Assembly (NCBI GenBank): GCA_001570385.1
Contig: BBYL01000006.1
Span: 1 to 64,000, forward strand
Source of the DNA: Microtetraspora glauca
GTDB lineage: Bacteria > Actinomycetota > Actinomycetes > Streptosporangiales > Streptosporangiaceae
Length of the DNA: 64,000 nucleotides
Direction of reading: 5' to 3'
Shown here one piece after another: positions 43,683 through 52,159 of the stretch. The notes under the pieces were generated by a model that saw nothing but the letters and a program-made list of their open reading frames with translations, was not told the DNA's origin and did no database searches. The number at the start of each line of letters is the position of its first letter. Position 1 is the stretch's first letter. Position numbers and translations under genes: made by a program.

Positions 43683-44449
43683 CGGTCGCGGTACGCGTCA
43701 TCCCCTGCCTGGACGTGGACGCCGGGCGGGTGGTCAAGGGCGTCAACTTCGAGAACCTGCGGGACGCGGGTGACCCGGTCGAGCTGGCCCGCCGCTACGA
43801 CGCCGAGGGCGCCGATGAGCTGACTTTTCTGGACATCACCGCGTCGTCGGGTGAGCGGGAGACCATGCTGGACGTGGTCCGCCGCACCGCCGAGCAGGTC
43901 TTCATCCCGCTGACCGTCGGCGGGGGCGTGCGCACGGTCGAGGACGTGGACCGGCTGCTGCGCGCGGGCGCCGACAAGGTGGGCGTCAACACCGCCGCCA
44001 TCGCGCGGCCCGAGCTGCTGACCGAGCTGTCCCGGCAGTTCGGCGCCCAGTGCATCGTGCTGTCCGTGGACGCGCGCCGCGTCGTGGACGGGCCGCCCAC
44101 CCCCTCCGGCTTCGAGGTGACCACCCACGGCGGCCGCCGCGGCACCGGCATCGACGCGGTCGAGTGGGCCCGCCGCGGCCAGGACCTGGGCGTGGGGGAG
44201 ATCCTGCTCAACTCCATGGACGGCGACGGCACCAAGGACGGCTACGACCTGGAGATGCTCAGGGCCGTGCGCGCGGCCGTCACCGTCCCCGTGATCGCCT
44301 CGGGCGGCGCGGGCGCGCTCGAGCACTTCCCGCCCGCGGTCGAGGCGGGCGCCGACGCCGTGCTCGCGGCGAGCGTCTTCCACTTCGGCGAGCTCAAGAT
44401 CGCCGATGTCAAGGACACCCTCCGCGCCGCGGGACATCCTGTCCGCTGA
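43679..44449 (+). CDS. hisF: Imidazole glycerol phosphate synthase, cyclase subunit
   Basis: A 256-residue TIM barrel that closes the imidazole ring using ammonia from HisH. Motifs: [31 protein letters not shown] at 7-37 (catalytic Asp), [10 protein letters not shown] near 49, [30 protein letters not shown] near 79 and [16 protein letters not shown] near 176 (second catalytic Asp). ATG at 43679 overlaps the ridA stop. It is the last gene of this his segment; hisI lies 15 kb away. Confidence 0.96.
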   Translation: MTVAVRVIPCLDVDAGRVVKGVNFENLRDAGDPVELARRYDAEGADELTFLDITASSGERETMLDVVRRTAEQVFIPLTVGGGVRTVEDVDRLLRAGADKVGVNTAAIARPELLTELSRQFGAQCIVLSVDARRVVDGPPTPSGFEVTTHGGRRGTGIDAVEWARRGQDLGVGEILLNSMDGDGTKDGYDLEMLRAVRAAVTVPVIASGGAGALEHFPPAVEAGADAVLAASVFHFGELKIADVKDTLRAAGHPVR

Positions 44450-44482
44450 CCGGCCACGCGACCCCGGCCACTGACAGAGCCG

Positions 44483-44554
44483 CTCAGAGGGCCGCTCAGA
44501 GGGCCGCTCAGAGGGCCGCTCAGAGGGCCGCTCAGAGGGCCGCTCAGAGGGCCG
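44483..44554 (+). repeat. 12-bp tandem repeat downstream of hisF
   Basis: Six perfect copies of CTCAGAGGGCCG in tandem, preceded by a degenerate copy at 44471-44482. It fills the gap between convergent genes, and the last copy contains the stop codon of the minus-strand SDR gene (44544-44546). It is not a CRISPR: there are no spacers. Confidence 0.93.
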
Positions 44555-45392
44555 AGGTCGTACGGAGATACTCGGCGAAGCTCATCGGCGGATGGCCGAC
44601 GAGCTTCTCCACGGTGTCGGAGACCACGTCCAGCTCTCCCGCGGCGATCGCGGCGTAGGACGTCACCCATCCGGCCACCTCCCATTCGGGGGCGCCGTAC
44701 CGGGCACGGGACGCGTACGCCTCCTCGATCGTCTCGGCGTGGTACCGGGTCGTCCTGCCGGTGACGCGGCTGATCGTCTCGGCGGCCTCCGCGAGGGTCA
44801 GCGCGCGCGGCCCGGTCACGTCGTACGTCGCGCCGCCGTGGCCCTGCTCCCGCAGCACGACGGCCGCCACGTCCGCGATGTCGTCCCGCGCCACCATGGC
44901 GGCGCGGCCCTGCCCGGCCGGCCCCCGGATGACACCGTCCTCACCGGCGAAGGACGGCACCAGGTCCATGTAGAGGCTGTTGCGCAGGAACGTGAACGCG
45001 ATGCCGCTTCGGCGGATGTGCTGCTCGGTGTGCCAGTGGTCGCGGGCGAACGTGAAGGTCGCGTCCGGCGCGGCGCCGAGGAACGAGATGTACACGATCC
45101 TGGAGACGCCCGCGTCCAGCGCCGCGTCAACGGCCGTGGTGTGCCGTGCCACGCGGTCCGCCGTCTCGGTGGCGGAGACCAGCAGCAGCGTCTGCACCTC
45201 GTCGAGCGCGCCCCGCAGCGCGTCCGCGTCCTCGTACGACGCGGCGACCGCGTGGGCGCCCCGCAGGACCGGCGCGCGGGAGGTGTCGCGTACGACGAGG
45301 CGCTGCTCCACTCCGGCGGCGGCGAGCCTGCGCGCCACCCGCGAGCCGAGCTGACCGGTCGCTCCGGTCACGGCGATGAGATCAGAGGTCAT
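44544..45392 (-). CDS. NmrA-like NAD(P)-binding oxidoreductase/isomerase (SDR fold)
   Basis: A 282-residue atypical SDR. The N-terminus LIAVTGATGQLGSRVARRLAA is the dinucleotide-binding GxxGxxG motif; DEVQTLLLVSA, RIVYISFLGAAPDATFTFARDHWHTEQHIRRSGIAFTFLRNSLYMD and YDVTGPRALTLAEAAETISRVTGR follow the NmrA/quinone-oxidoreductase-2 pattern. The catalytic Tyr-x3-Lys of classical SDRs is not evident. Substrate unknown. The stop codon falls in the 12-bp repeat array. ATG at 45392 gives the expected N-terminus; a frame continues upstream without similarity. Confidence 0.86.
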   Translation of the reverse strand: MTSDLIAVTGATGQLGSRVARRLAAAGVEQRLVVRDTSRAPVLRGAHAVAASYEDADALRGALDEVQTLLLVSATETADRVARHTTAVDAALDAGVSRIVYISFLGAAPDATFTFARDHWHTEQHIRRSGIAFTFLRNSLYMDLVPSFAGEDGVIRGPAGQGRAAMVARDDIADVAAVVLREQGHGGATYDVTGPRALTLAEAAETISRVTGRTTRYHAETIEEAYASRARYGAPEWEVAGWVTSYAAIAAGELDVVSDTVEKLVGHPPMSFAEYLRTTSAL

Positions 45393-45509
45393 CCGTCCAG
45401 TGTCACACCGTCCGGCGGCGCGCCGGCGGGTGGACTCGCGGATCATCAGCTCGGGTTGGACATGATCTGCTGTCCTCGCGCGCCACCCCGCCACCCGGGG
45501 CGGAGGGAA

Positions 45510-46916
45510 TCAGAACACCCGGAAATGGTGGAAGGTCTCGTACTCGGCGTCGTGGCCGGCGAAGTCCGCGGCCTCGGAACGCTTGACGGCGAGGTAGGCC
45601 CGGCGGCGCAGGGGACCGAGTGCCTCCATGAGCAGCTCGTCGGCCTCGAGCGCGTCCAGCGCCTCGTCGAGCGACTCGGGCAGCCGGACGCAGCCGAGGC
45701 GGGCGCGCTCGTCGTCGGTGAGCGTCGCGGGGTCCACGTTCACCGCCTCGCCCGGATCGAGCCGCCGCCTGATCCCGTCGAGCCCGGCGTGCAGGACGGC
45801 GCCGAGCGAGAGGTACGGGTTGGCGGTGGAGTCGGAGGGCTTGATCTCCAGGTTGGTGGACGCCTCGACGTTCCCCGCCATGGGGGAGCAGATCCGGACC
45901 GCCGCCTCCCGGTTGTCCATCCCGTAACAGGTGTACGCGCTGGCCCAGGCCCGCGGGGCCAGCCGCCGGTAGCTGTTGACGCTCGCGCAGGTCAGCGCGA
46001 CGAGACCGGGAAGGTGGCGCAGGATGCCGCCGATGAAGTGGCGGGCCGTGTCCGACAGGCCGTCCCGCCCGCCGGCGAAGAGATTGCGCTGCAGCTCCTC
46101 GTCCCACAGGGAGACGTGCAGGTGCGTCCCGTTGCCCGCCTGCGCCGGGATCGGCTTGGGCGCCAGGGAAGCCCACAGGCCCATGCGGAAGGCCACGCCG
46201 CGCACGGTCTCGCGGTAGAGGACGTGGTTGTCGGCCGCTTTCAGCGCGGTGGCGTGCCGGATGGACAGCTCCTGCTGGCCGGCGCCGAGCTCCGGGTAGT
46301 AGTGCTCGACCCGCAGGCCCTGCGCGTCGAGATCGCGTACGAGCCGCACGGCGTAGTCGTGGGCCAGGTCGAACCCCGTGGTGGCGTAGCAGAGGCTGTC
46401 GTCGAGGGGCATGAGCCGGTCCGGGCCGCCGGTCGGGTCGGGGAGCCGCCGGCCGAGGGTGAACTCGGGCTCGAACGCCGCCACGGGGGTGAACCCTTCG
46501 TCGTGGAGCGTGGCGATCGCGTCTTTCAGGAACGTGCGCGGGCAGGCCGCCCAGGGGGCGCCGTCGAGGTCGCGCAGGTCCGAGAGCATCGCCGCGGCTC
46601 CCGGGGCGTACGGGAGGATCACGAAAGTCGCGGGGTCGGGGACGATGCGCACCTCGCCCACGGGACCCATGCCCTCCACCGGTTGCAGGTGGTCCAGCAT
46701 CGACATGGCCATCATCGCCACCGTGTGCCCGATGCCGGTGGTGATCCGTTCGGCGAGACGCGCTCGTGCGGCGGCCTTGCCCCGGATCACCCCGCCGTGG
46801 TCGGCATAGATGAAGCGGACCAGCTCGACGCCCTCGACCTCCGCGCGTTCGAGGACGCGCAGTGCCGCGGGTTCGAGCTGCCGCACGTCGGAGACGTTGT
46901 GGCGATCCCTCATCAT
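45510..46916 (-). CDS. Glutamine synthetase-like ligase, possibly gamma-glutamylpolyamine synthetase
   Basis: A 468-residue GS-fold enzyme: N-terminal beta-grasp (EVEGVELVRFIYADHGGVIRGKAAA), then catalytic-domain motifs EPEFTLGRR near 150, GAGQQELSIRHATALKAADNHVLYRET near 208, NGTHLHVSLWD near 256 and the metal/ATP loop VRICSPMAGNVEASTNLEIKPSDSTANPYLSL near 338-369. It lacks the regulatory adenylylation tyrosine context typical of housekeeping GlnA. Such GlnA-like proteins in actinomycetes gamma-glutamylate polyamines, ethanolamine or other amines. A polyamine-type ABC importer lies about 7 kb away, which makes amine use attractive. Substrate not determinable here. Confidence 0.8.
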   Translation of the reverse strand: MMRDRHNVSDVRQLEPAALRVLERAEVEGVELVRFIYADHGGVIRGKAAARARLAERITTGIGHTVAMMAMSMLDHLQPVEGMGPVGEVRIVPDPATFVILPYAPGAAAMLSDLRDLDGAPWAACPRTFLKDAIATLHDEGFTPVAAFEPEFTLGRRLPDPTGGPDRLMPLDDSLCYATTGFDLAHDYAVRLVRDLDAQGLRVEHYYPELGAGQQELSIRHATALKAADNHVLYRETVRGVAFRMGLWASLAPKPIPAQAGNGTHLHVSLWDEELQRNLFAGGRDGLSDTARHFIGGILRHLPGLVALTCASVNSYRRLAPRAWASAYTCYGMDNREAAVRICSPMAGNVEASTNLEIKPSDSTANPYLSLGAVLHAGLDGIRRRLDPGEAVNVDPATLTDDERARLGCVRLPESLDEALDALEADELLMEALGPLRRRAYLAVKRSEAADFAGHDAEYETFHHFRVF

Positions 46917-47002
46917 GCCTGCGTAACACGCCGGGCGCCGTCGCGGAAGTGCCGCCGCGCCGTCCCGGCCACACCGTCGGGGCCGGGTGTCATCGTGATG
47001 CC

Positions 47003-47032
47003 GTCACATCACGTCACGTCACATCACGTCAC
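47003..47032 (+). repeat. 15-bp perfect tandem repeat
   Basis: GTCACATCACGTCAC occurs twice without gap at 47003-47017 and 47018-47032, in the gap between the GS-like gene and the first mini membrane protein gene. It could be a pair of operator sites or a simple slippage repeat. Confidence 0.7.
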
Positions 47033-47051
47033 AAAGCAGAGACGCCACATA

Positions 47052-47213
47052 TCAACTCAGAACAGTTGTAAAGAATTGCCCCAATCGCGTGGCGCCTGTG
47101 GTCACCGTGTCGAACACACCCTTCACTGCGCCCGCGGCGGCGGCTGGCTGATTGTAGAGGTAGAAGACCACGAACGCGATGGCCGCGTACGTAAGAACCT
47201 TCTTGACCTGCAT
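47052..47213 (-). CDS. 53-residue membrane protein A of a tandem pair
   Basis: Read on the minus strand from ATG 47213 to TGA 47054-47052, preceded by GCAGGAGGCCC. It begins MQVKKVLTYAAIAFVVFYLY, a single membrane helix with basic start, then NQPAAAAGAVKGVF and a short amphipathic tail ending QFFTTVLS. It is about 60% identical to the protein encoded 100 bases upstream (47315-47479), so the pair arose by tandem duplication and both are conserved in frame. The function is unknown. Confidence 0.78.
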   Translation of the reverse strand: MQVKKVLTYAAIAFVVFYLYNQPAAAAGAVKGVFDTVTTGATRLGQFFTTVLS

Positions 47214-47314
47214 TGGGGGGCCTCCTGCAGTCAGTTTCCCGGCTGTACATACCCAGCGACGCGAATGATCATAACTAGCCGGGAAGCCACGAGGCCCTTC
47301 CGGGGCCTAACTCT

Positions 47315-47479
47315 TCAGCCAGAAAACAGAGACGTGAAGAAGGCCGACAGCCGATCGGCGCCCGTGCCGATGCTGCCGAACACGCCCCTGACGGCGGCGG
47401 CGGCCCCCGCGGGCTGGGTGAACAGGTAGAAGACCACGAAAGCGACAGCGGCGTAGGTCAGCAACTTCTTCATGTTCAT
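47315..47479 (-). CDS. 54-residue membrane protein B of a tandem pair
   Basis: Minus-strand frame from ATG 47479 (or 47473) to the stop at 47315. It begins MNMKKLLTYAAVAFVVFYLF, then TQPAGAAAAVRGVFGSIG and a hydrophobic end DRLSAFFTSLFSG. The membrane helix, the TQPA/NQPA turn, and the VxGVF motif are shared with the neighbouring paralogue. The substitutions are mostly conservative, which indicates selection on the protein. Such mini proteins, seen in many actinomycetes, may act as subunits or regulators in the membrane; no role is established. Confidence 0.75.
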   Translation of the reverse strand: MNMKKLLTYAAVAFVVFYLFTQPAGAAAAVRGVFGSIGTGADRLSAFFTSLFSG

Positions 47480-47639
47480 CAGAGTTCTGGCGCGGCCCCC
47501 GCCGTGACGGGTGAGGAGGCGCCGCCCCCCTTTCTTCTCCGATCGCTGGCCCTCATGCTGCCGCATCACGTCGTGATATGTGCGTGTTTCGCGAGGAGTG
47601 CCCGAGATTGGAGAGAACGGTGAGGCGGAGCCGCCCCTG

Positions 47640-48275
47640 TCACATGCCGAGCCGCGCCTCGCGCAGGCGGGCCACGGCGCCCGGATCGCCCTCGTAGGTC
47701 ACTCGGGCGTGGGCCTGGCGGCCGAAGGCCAGCAGGAGCAGCTCCTGCGCGTCGCCGGTGACCACCACGGCCGGTTCGGCCATGCGGCCCGCGACCTTCT
47801 CCCCGTTCGTACGGCGGAGCACCACGCCGACCGGCGACCTCCGGAAGAACACCCGGGCCATGGTGCGCAGCCGCTTCCACAGCACGTCGTCCAGGCCCGC
47901 GGGCAGCTCCCTGGGCTCCCAGCCCGGCCGTGCCCGGCGGACGTCCTCGTGGTGGACGAACATCTCCACCGTGTTGACCAGCTCGTCGGCCCCCGGGACG
48001 AAGCCGTACGGCGTCCACTTCGGGGGGCCCTGCCGTACGAGATCGACGAGCTCGGGGTAGGGGTGCCTGGCCTTGAGCCCCTCCTGCACCGACGCGGTGT
48101 AGGGGGCGAGCGCCTTGACCGCGATGCCGCCCATGGCGTCCGGGCGGCGCTCGCGGAGCACGAGGTGGGCGGTGAGGTCCGCGGTCGTCCAGCCCTCGCA
48201 GAGCGTGGGCGCGTCGGGGCCGAGGTCGTCGAGCAGGTCGCAGAGCGCGGCGCGCTCCGCGCGGGTGTGGGTCAC
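47640..48275 (-). CDS. TIGR03085-like DinB/maleylpyruvate-isomerase-fold protein
   Basis: A 211-residue protein starting (GTG) MTHTRAERAALCDLLDDLGPDAPTLCEGWTTADLTAHLVLRERRPDA. The CEGWTTADLTAHL segment and the later ADELVNTVEMFVHHEDVRRAR helix are typical of actinobacterial four-helix DinB-type proteins of the TIGR03085 group, likely metal- or mycothiol-dependent. Pro-Gly-rich ARPGWEPREL and a C-terminal mixed region follow. The specific reaction is unknown. Divergent from the ABC exporter genes with a 240-base promoter region between. Confidence 0.82.
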   Translation of the reverse strand: MTHTRAERAALCDLLDDLGPDAPTLCEGWTTADLTAHLVLRERRPDAMGGIAVKALAPYTASVQEGLKARHPYPELVDLVRQGPPKWTPYGFVPGADELVNTVEMFVHHEDVRRARPGWEPRELPAGLDDVLWKRLRTMARVFFRRSPVGVVLRRTNGEKVAGRMAEPAVVVTGDAQELLLLAFGRQAHARVTYEGDPGAVARLREARLGM

Positions 48276-48515
48276 GCCCCGAGCCTAACCGAGCCGCAAC
48301 GAACGATCCGATCTGCGGAATATTCCGGTTGATCAGGATGATAAGGAGTATCTAGGACCAATTACCTGGGAAGGTGTCGGTCCGAGGACGGATCCGGGGC
48401 TCCGCGCGGGCGGGGTAACGTCTCGGGTGCCCGTCCGGAAAAACCGGCTCCGGGCCGGAACCTGCCGGGAGCGAGCCGGTCGAACCGCGCCGCCACGATC
48501 GAGAGGACCTCACGC
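48276..48515 (+). promoter_or_regulatory. Divergent intergenic region before the ABC exporter pair
   Basis: 240 bases between divergent genes. An AT-richer core at about 48310-48360 contains TTGATC (48329-48334) and TATCTA (48349-48354), but their 14-bp spacing is short. A GGATGATAAGGAG purine tract lies in the middle with no nearby start codon. No hairpin terminator or RNA gene is evident. Confidence 0.3.
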
Positions 48516-50333
48516 GTGTCGTCCAAGGTGTCCACCGCCGTCATGCGCCAGGGTCTCAAGGTCATCGGAGTCGCGATCAGGACCGAGCCGCGCGTCTTCA
48601 CCGCCGCGGTGCTCTCCAGCGGCCTCTACGGCGTCATGACGGTCGCCTCGTCCTGGGCCCTGGGCCGGGCGACGGAACACGTCGTGCTGCCCGCCTTCCG
48701 CGAGGGCCGGACCAGCGCCGGCGCCCTGACGACCGCCGCGCTGCTGATCATCGGCGTGGCCGTGCTCAAGGCCCTCGGGATCATGGGGCGGCGCATCCTG
48801 GCCGGGATCATGCAGTACCGCATGCAGGCCGCGTCCCGCCGCGCCGTCACGCGGCAATACCTGCGGCTGCCGCTCGCCTGGCACCACCGCCACCCGACCG
48901 GCCAACTGCTCTCCAATGCCAGTTCCGACGCCGAGGCCGCCTGGGGGCCGCTCGCGCCGCTGCCCATGGCCGTCGGCGTCATCGTCATGCTGGTGACCGC
49001 CGCCGTGGCGATCCTGGTGACGGACCCGGTGCTCGCCATCGTCGGTTTCCTGATATTTCCGGCTATCGCGGTGCTCAACCTGATCTACCAGCGCAAGCTG
49101 TCCCCGCTGGCGACCCGGGCGCAGCAGCTGCGCGCCGAGGTCAGCGAGATCGCCCACGAGAGCTTCGACGGCGCCCTCGTCGTCAAGACCCTCGGCAGGG
49201 AGGACGCCGAGACCGCCAGGTTCCAGGCCAAGGCCGACGAGCTGCGCGACGCCAACATCGCGGTCGGCCGGGTCCGCGGGTTGTTCGACCCCATGCTCGA
49301 AGCCCTGCCCACCCTCGGTGTGCTGGCCGTCCTCCTCGTCGGCGCGCTCCGGCTGCAGAGCGGCGGCATGGTGGCGGGCGAGCTGATCGAGATCGCCTAC
49401 CTGTTCACGCTGCTCGCCTTCCCGATCCGCGCGCTCGGCTGGGTGCTCGCCGAGCTGCCGCGCAGCGTCGTCGGCTGGAACCGGGTCCAGGACGTCCTCG
49501 ACGCCTCGGGCTCCATGGAGTACGGCACGGCCCGGCTGGACGGCCACGGCCCGGCCGAGATCGAGATGAGCGGCGTCACCTACGGATACGACCCCGAGGC
49601 GCCCGTGCTGCGCGACGTCGGCTTCGGCGTCACGCCGGGAAGGACCGTGGCCGTCGTCGGCCCGACCGGGTCGGGCAAGTCCACGCTCACCCAGCTCCTC
49701 GCCCGCCTGATCGACCCGGACCGCGGCGCCGTGCGCGTCGACGGGACCGACCTGCGCGAGGCGGCGCGCGGCGCGGTCAGCGAGGTGGTGGCGCTCGTGC
49801 CCCAGCAGACCTTCCTGTTCGACGACAGCGTGCGCGGCAACATCGCGCTCGACCGGGACACGCACGACCGGTCGACGGACGAGCAGGTCTGGGCGGCGCT
49901 GCGGCTCGCGCAGGCGGACGGCTTCGTCGCCGCGCTCCCCGAGGGCCTCGACACGCGGGTCGGTGAGCGCGGCGCCACGCTGTCCGGCGGCCAGCGCCAG
50001 CGCATCGCGCTCGCCCGCGCCCTCGTGCGGGAACCACGCCTGCTCATCCTCGACGACGCCACCTCCAGCGTGGACCCGCAGGTCGAGAAGCGCATCCTGT
50101 ACGGCCTGCGCGAGGGATCGGCCCGGTCCACGGTCATCGTGGTGGCCTACCGGATGGCCACCATCGCCCTGGCCGACGAGGTCGTCTACCTGGAGCACGG
50201 GGCGGTGGCCGACCACGGCACCCATGAGGAGCTGCTGGCCCGCTGCGAGGGCTACCGCAACCTCGTCACCGCGTACGAGCGGGAAGAGGCCGAGCGGGCC
50301 GCGATCGAGAGCGACGAGGAGGTCGTGGCGTGA
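48516..50333 (+). CDS. ABC exporter half-transporter, degenerate ATPase site
   Basis: A 605-residue TMD-NBD fusion: six membrane helices (about 25-310), then the NBD with Walker A GPTGSGKST near 385, Q-loop LVPQQTFLF, signature [15 protein letters not shown] near 488 and Walker B LLILDDATSSVD. The residue after Walker B is Asp instead of Glu, and the H-loop reads VVAYRM, with Tyr for His. These changes mark a weakened ATP site, as in asymmetric heterodimeric exporters. The gene is followed immediately (GTGA overlap) by a second half-transporter with canonical versions of these residues. Substrate unknown. Confidence 0.93.
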   Translation: MSSKVSTAVMRQGLKVIGVAIRTEPRVFTAAVLSSGLYGVMTVASSWALGRATEHVVLPAFREGRTSAGALTTAALLIIGVAVLKALGIMGRRILAGIMQYRMQAASRRAVTRQYLRLPLAWHHRHPTGQLLSNASSDAEAAWGPLAPLPMAVGVIVMLVTAAVAILVTDPVLAIVGFLIFPAIAVLNLIYQRKLSPLATRAQQLRAEVSEIAHESFDGALVVKTLGREDAETARFQAKADELRDANIAVGRVRGLFDPMLEALPTLGVLAVLLVGALRLQSGGMVAGELIEIAYLFTLLAFPIRALGWVLAELPRSVVGWNRVQDVLDASGSMEYGTARLDGHGPAEIEMSGVTYGYDPEAPVLRDVGFGVTPGRTVAVVGPTGSGKSTLTQLLARLIDPDRGAVRVDGTDLREAARGAVSEVVALVPQQTFLFDDSVRGNIALDRDTHDRSTDEQVWAALRLAQADGFVAALPEGLDTRVGERGATLSGGQRQRIALARALVREPRLLILDDATSSVDPQVEKRILYGLREGSARSTVIVVAYRMATIALADEVVYLEHGAVADHGTHEELLARCEGYRNLVTAYEREEAERAAIESDEEVVA

Positions 50334-52138
50334 CCGCCGTGACACAGGAGCGGGAGGCCGTCGCGGCCGGCGGCGCCATGCGGGCCGCAGAGCGGTCCGC
50401 GCTCGAGACCCTACGGCATGGCCTGCGGTTGTCGCCGGAATTCCGCCGCGGCCTCGGCGGGACCGCGGTCCTCGCCGTGCTCGCCACCCTCGGCAAGGTC
50501 ATCATCCCGTTCGCCGTGCAGCAGGTCATCGACCACGGCCTGCGCGGTGCCGCGCCCGACGTGCCGTTCATCAGGAACATGGTCCTCCTGTGCGGCCTGG
50601 CCGTGCTGCTGACCGCGCTGGCCGGATACCTCATGAACGTCCGGCTCTACCGGGCCACCGAGTCGGGGCTCGCCACGCTGCGCGGCAAGGGCTTCCGGCA
50701 CGTGCACGACCTGTCCGTGCTCACCCAGAACAGCGAGCGGCGCGGCTCCCTCGTCTCGCGGGTGACCGGCGACGTGGACCAGATCAGCAACTTCATGCAG
50801 TGGGGCGGCCTGATGGTCATCGTCGCCGCCGGGCAGTTGCTGATCGCGACGATCGTCATGGCGGTCTTCTCGTGGCAGCTCACGCTCCTGGTGTGGGCCT
50901 GTTTCCTTCCGCTGATCTTCGTGCTGCCGAGGTTCCAGCGGCTGGTGGCGGCCGGGTACACCGCCGTACGCGAGCGCACCGGCGACGTGCTCGCGGCCGT
51001 CAGCGAGTCGGTCGTCGGCAGCGCGGTGATCAGGGCGTACGGCTCGGAGGACCGGACGGCCAGGCGCGTCGACGCCGCGGTCGACGGCCAGCGCGCGGCG
51101 CAGACCCGGGCTCAGAAGATCGTCGGGCTGACCTTCCCGGTCACTGAGCTGGTCGCGTCCGTCGCCTTGGCGGGGGTGGTGCTGCTCGGCGTCGAGCTGG
51201 GCCTGCACGGCTCGATCACCGAGGGGCGGCTGGTCGCCTTCCTGTTCCTGATCACGCTGTTCATCAGCCCGCTGCAGACCGCGACCGAGGTTCTGAACGA
51301 GGCGCAGAACGCGATCGCGGGGTGGCGGCGCATCCTCGGCGTGCTGGACTCCCCGGCAGACGTGGCCGACCCCGAGAACGGGGTGACGCTGCCGCGCGGG
51401 CCGATCTCCGTGTCGTTCGAGGGCGTCGGGTTCTCCTATCCGGGCGGCGTTCCGGTCCTGCACGACGTCTCCGTCGACATCCCGCCGCGCACCCGCGTGG
51501 CCGTGGTCGGGGAGACCGGGTCCGGCAAGACGACCTTCGCCAAGCTCCTCACCCGCCTGATGGACCCCGTGTCCGGCCAGGTCCTCGTGGACGGCATCGA
51601 CCTGCGGGACGTGAAGTTCTCCTCGCTGCGCGAGCGGATCGTCATGGTGCCCCAGGACGGCTTCCTCTTCGACGCGACCCTGGAGGACAACATCCGCTTC
51701 GGCCGGCCGTCCGCCACCACGGAGGAGATCCGGCTGGCGCTGACCGAGCTCGGGCTCACCGACTGGCTGGACGGGCTTCCCGCCGGCCTGGACACCCCGG
51801 TCGGCCAGCGCGGCGAGTCCCTGTCGGCGGGGGAGCGCCAGCTCCTCGCCCTCGCGCGCGCCTACCTCGCCGACCCCGACCTGCTGCTTCTCGATGAGGC
51901 GACCTCCGCTGTGGACCCCGCCACCGAGGTGCGGATCGCGCGGGCGCTCGACGGGGTCACCCGGGGTCGCACGGCCGTCTCGATCGCGCACCGCCTCTCG
52001 ACGGCCGAGGCCGCCGACGAGGTGCTGGTCTTCCAGCACGGCCGGATCGTCCAGCGCGGCCCGCACGCCGAGCTGGTCGAGGAGCCGGGCGTCTACGCCG
52101 ACCTCTACGCGTCCTGGACCTCCGCCACCCGTTCCTGA
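50330..52138 (+). CDS. ABC exporter half-transporter, canonical ATPase site
   Basis: A 602-residue TMD-NBD fusion. After a charged N-terminus there are six membrane helices, then Walker A GETGSGKTT near 393, Q-loop MVPQDGFLF, Walker B LLLLDEATSAVD with catalytic Glu, and H-loop SIAHRLST with His. Its signature reads LSAGERQLLALARAY, not LSGGQ. Because composite ATP sites combine Walker A/B and H of one subunit with the signature of the other, the altered signature here pairs with the weakened Walker B and H-loop of the partner, leaving one fully active site. Typically such pairs export drugs, lipids or peptides. Confidence 0.93.
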   Translation: MTAVTQEREAVAAGGAMRAAERSALETLRHGLRLSPEFRRGLGGTAVLAVLATLGKVIIPFAVQQVIDHGLRGAAPDVPFIRNMVLLCGLAVLLTALAGYLMNVRLYRATESGLATLRGKGFRHVHDLSVLTQNSERRGSLVSRVTGDVDQISNFMQWGGLMVIVAAGQLLIATIVMAVFSWQLTLLVWACFLPLIFVLPRFQRLVAAGYTAVRERTGDVLAAVSESVVGSAVIRAYGSEDRTARRVDAAVDGQRAAQTRAQKIVGLTFPVTELVASVALAGVVLLGVELGLHGSITEGRLVAFLFLITLFISPLQTATEVLNEAQNAIAGWRRILGVLDSPADVADPENGVTLPRGPISVSFEGVGFSYPGGVPVLHDVSVDIPPRTRVAVVGETGSGKTTFAKLLTRLMDPVSGQVLVDGIDLRDVKFSSLRERIVMVPQDGFLFDATLEDNIRFGRPSATTEEIRLALTELGLTDWLDGLPAGLDTPVGQRGESLSAGERQLLALARAYLADPDLLLLDEATSAVDPATEVRIARALDGVTRGRTAVSIAHRLSTAEAADEVLVFQHGRIVQRGPHAELVEEPGVYADLYASWTSATRS

Positions 52139-52159
52139 AGGGTCGGCGTTTCCGAGCGG

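Noticed and set aside
44471..44554. Possible CRISPR array
   Set aside because: The 12-bp units are contiguous with no spacers and no cas genes are nearby.
44592..47429. 945-codon plus-strand frame across the SDR, GS-like and mini-protein genes
   Set aside because: It crosses three opposite-strand genes and intergenic DNA, and its translation is low-complexity Arg/Val/Gly/His without family features.
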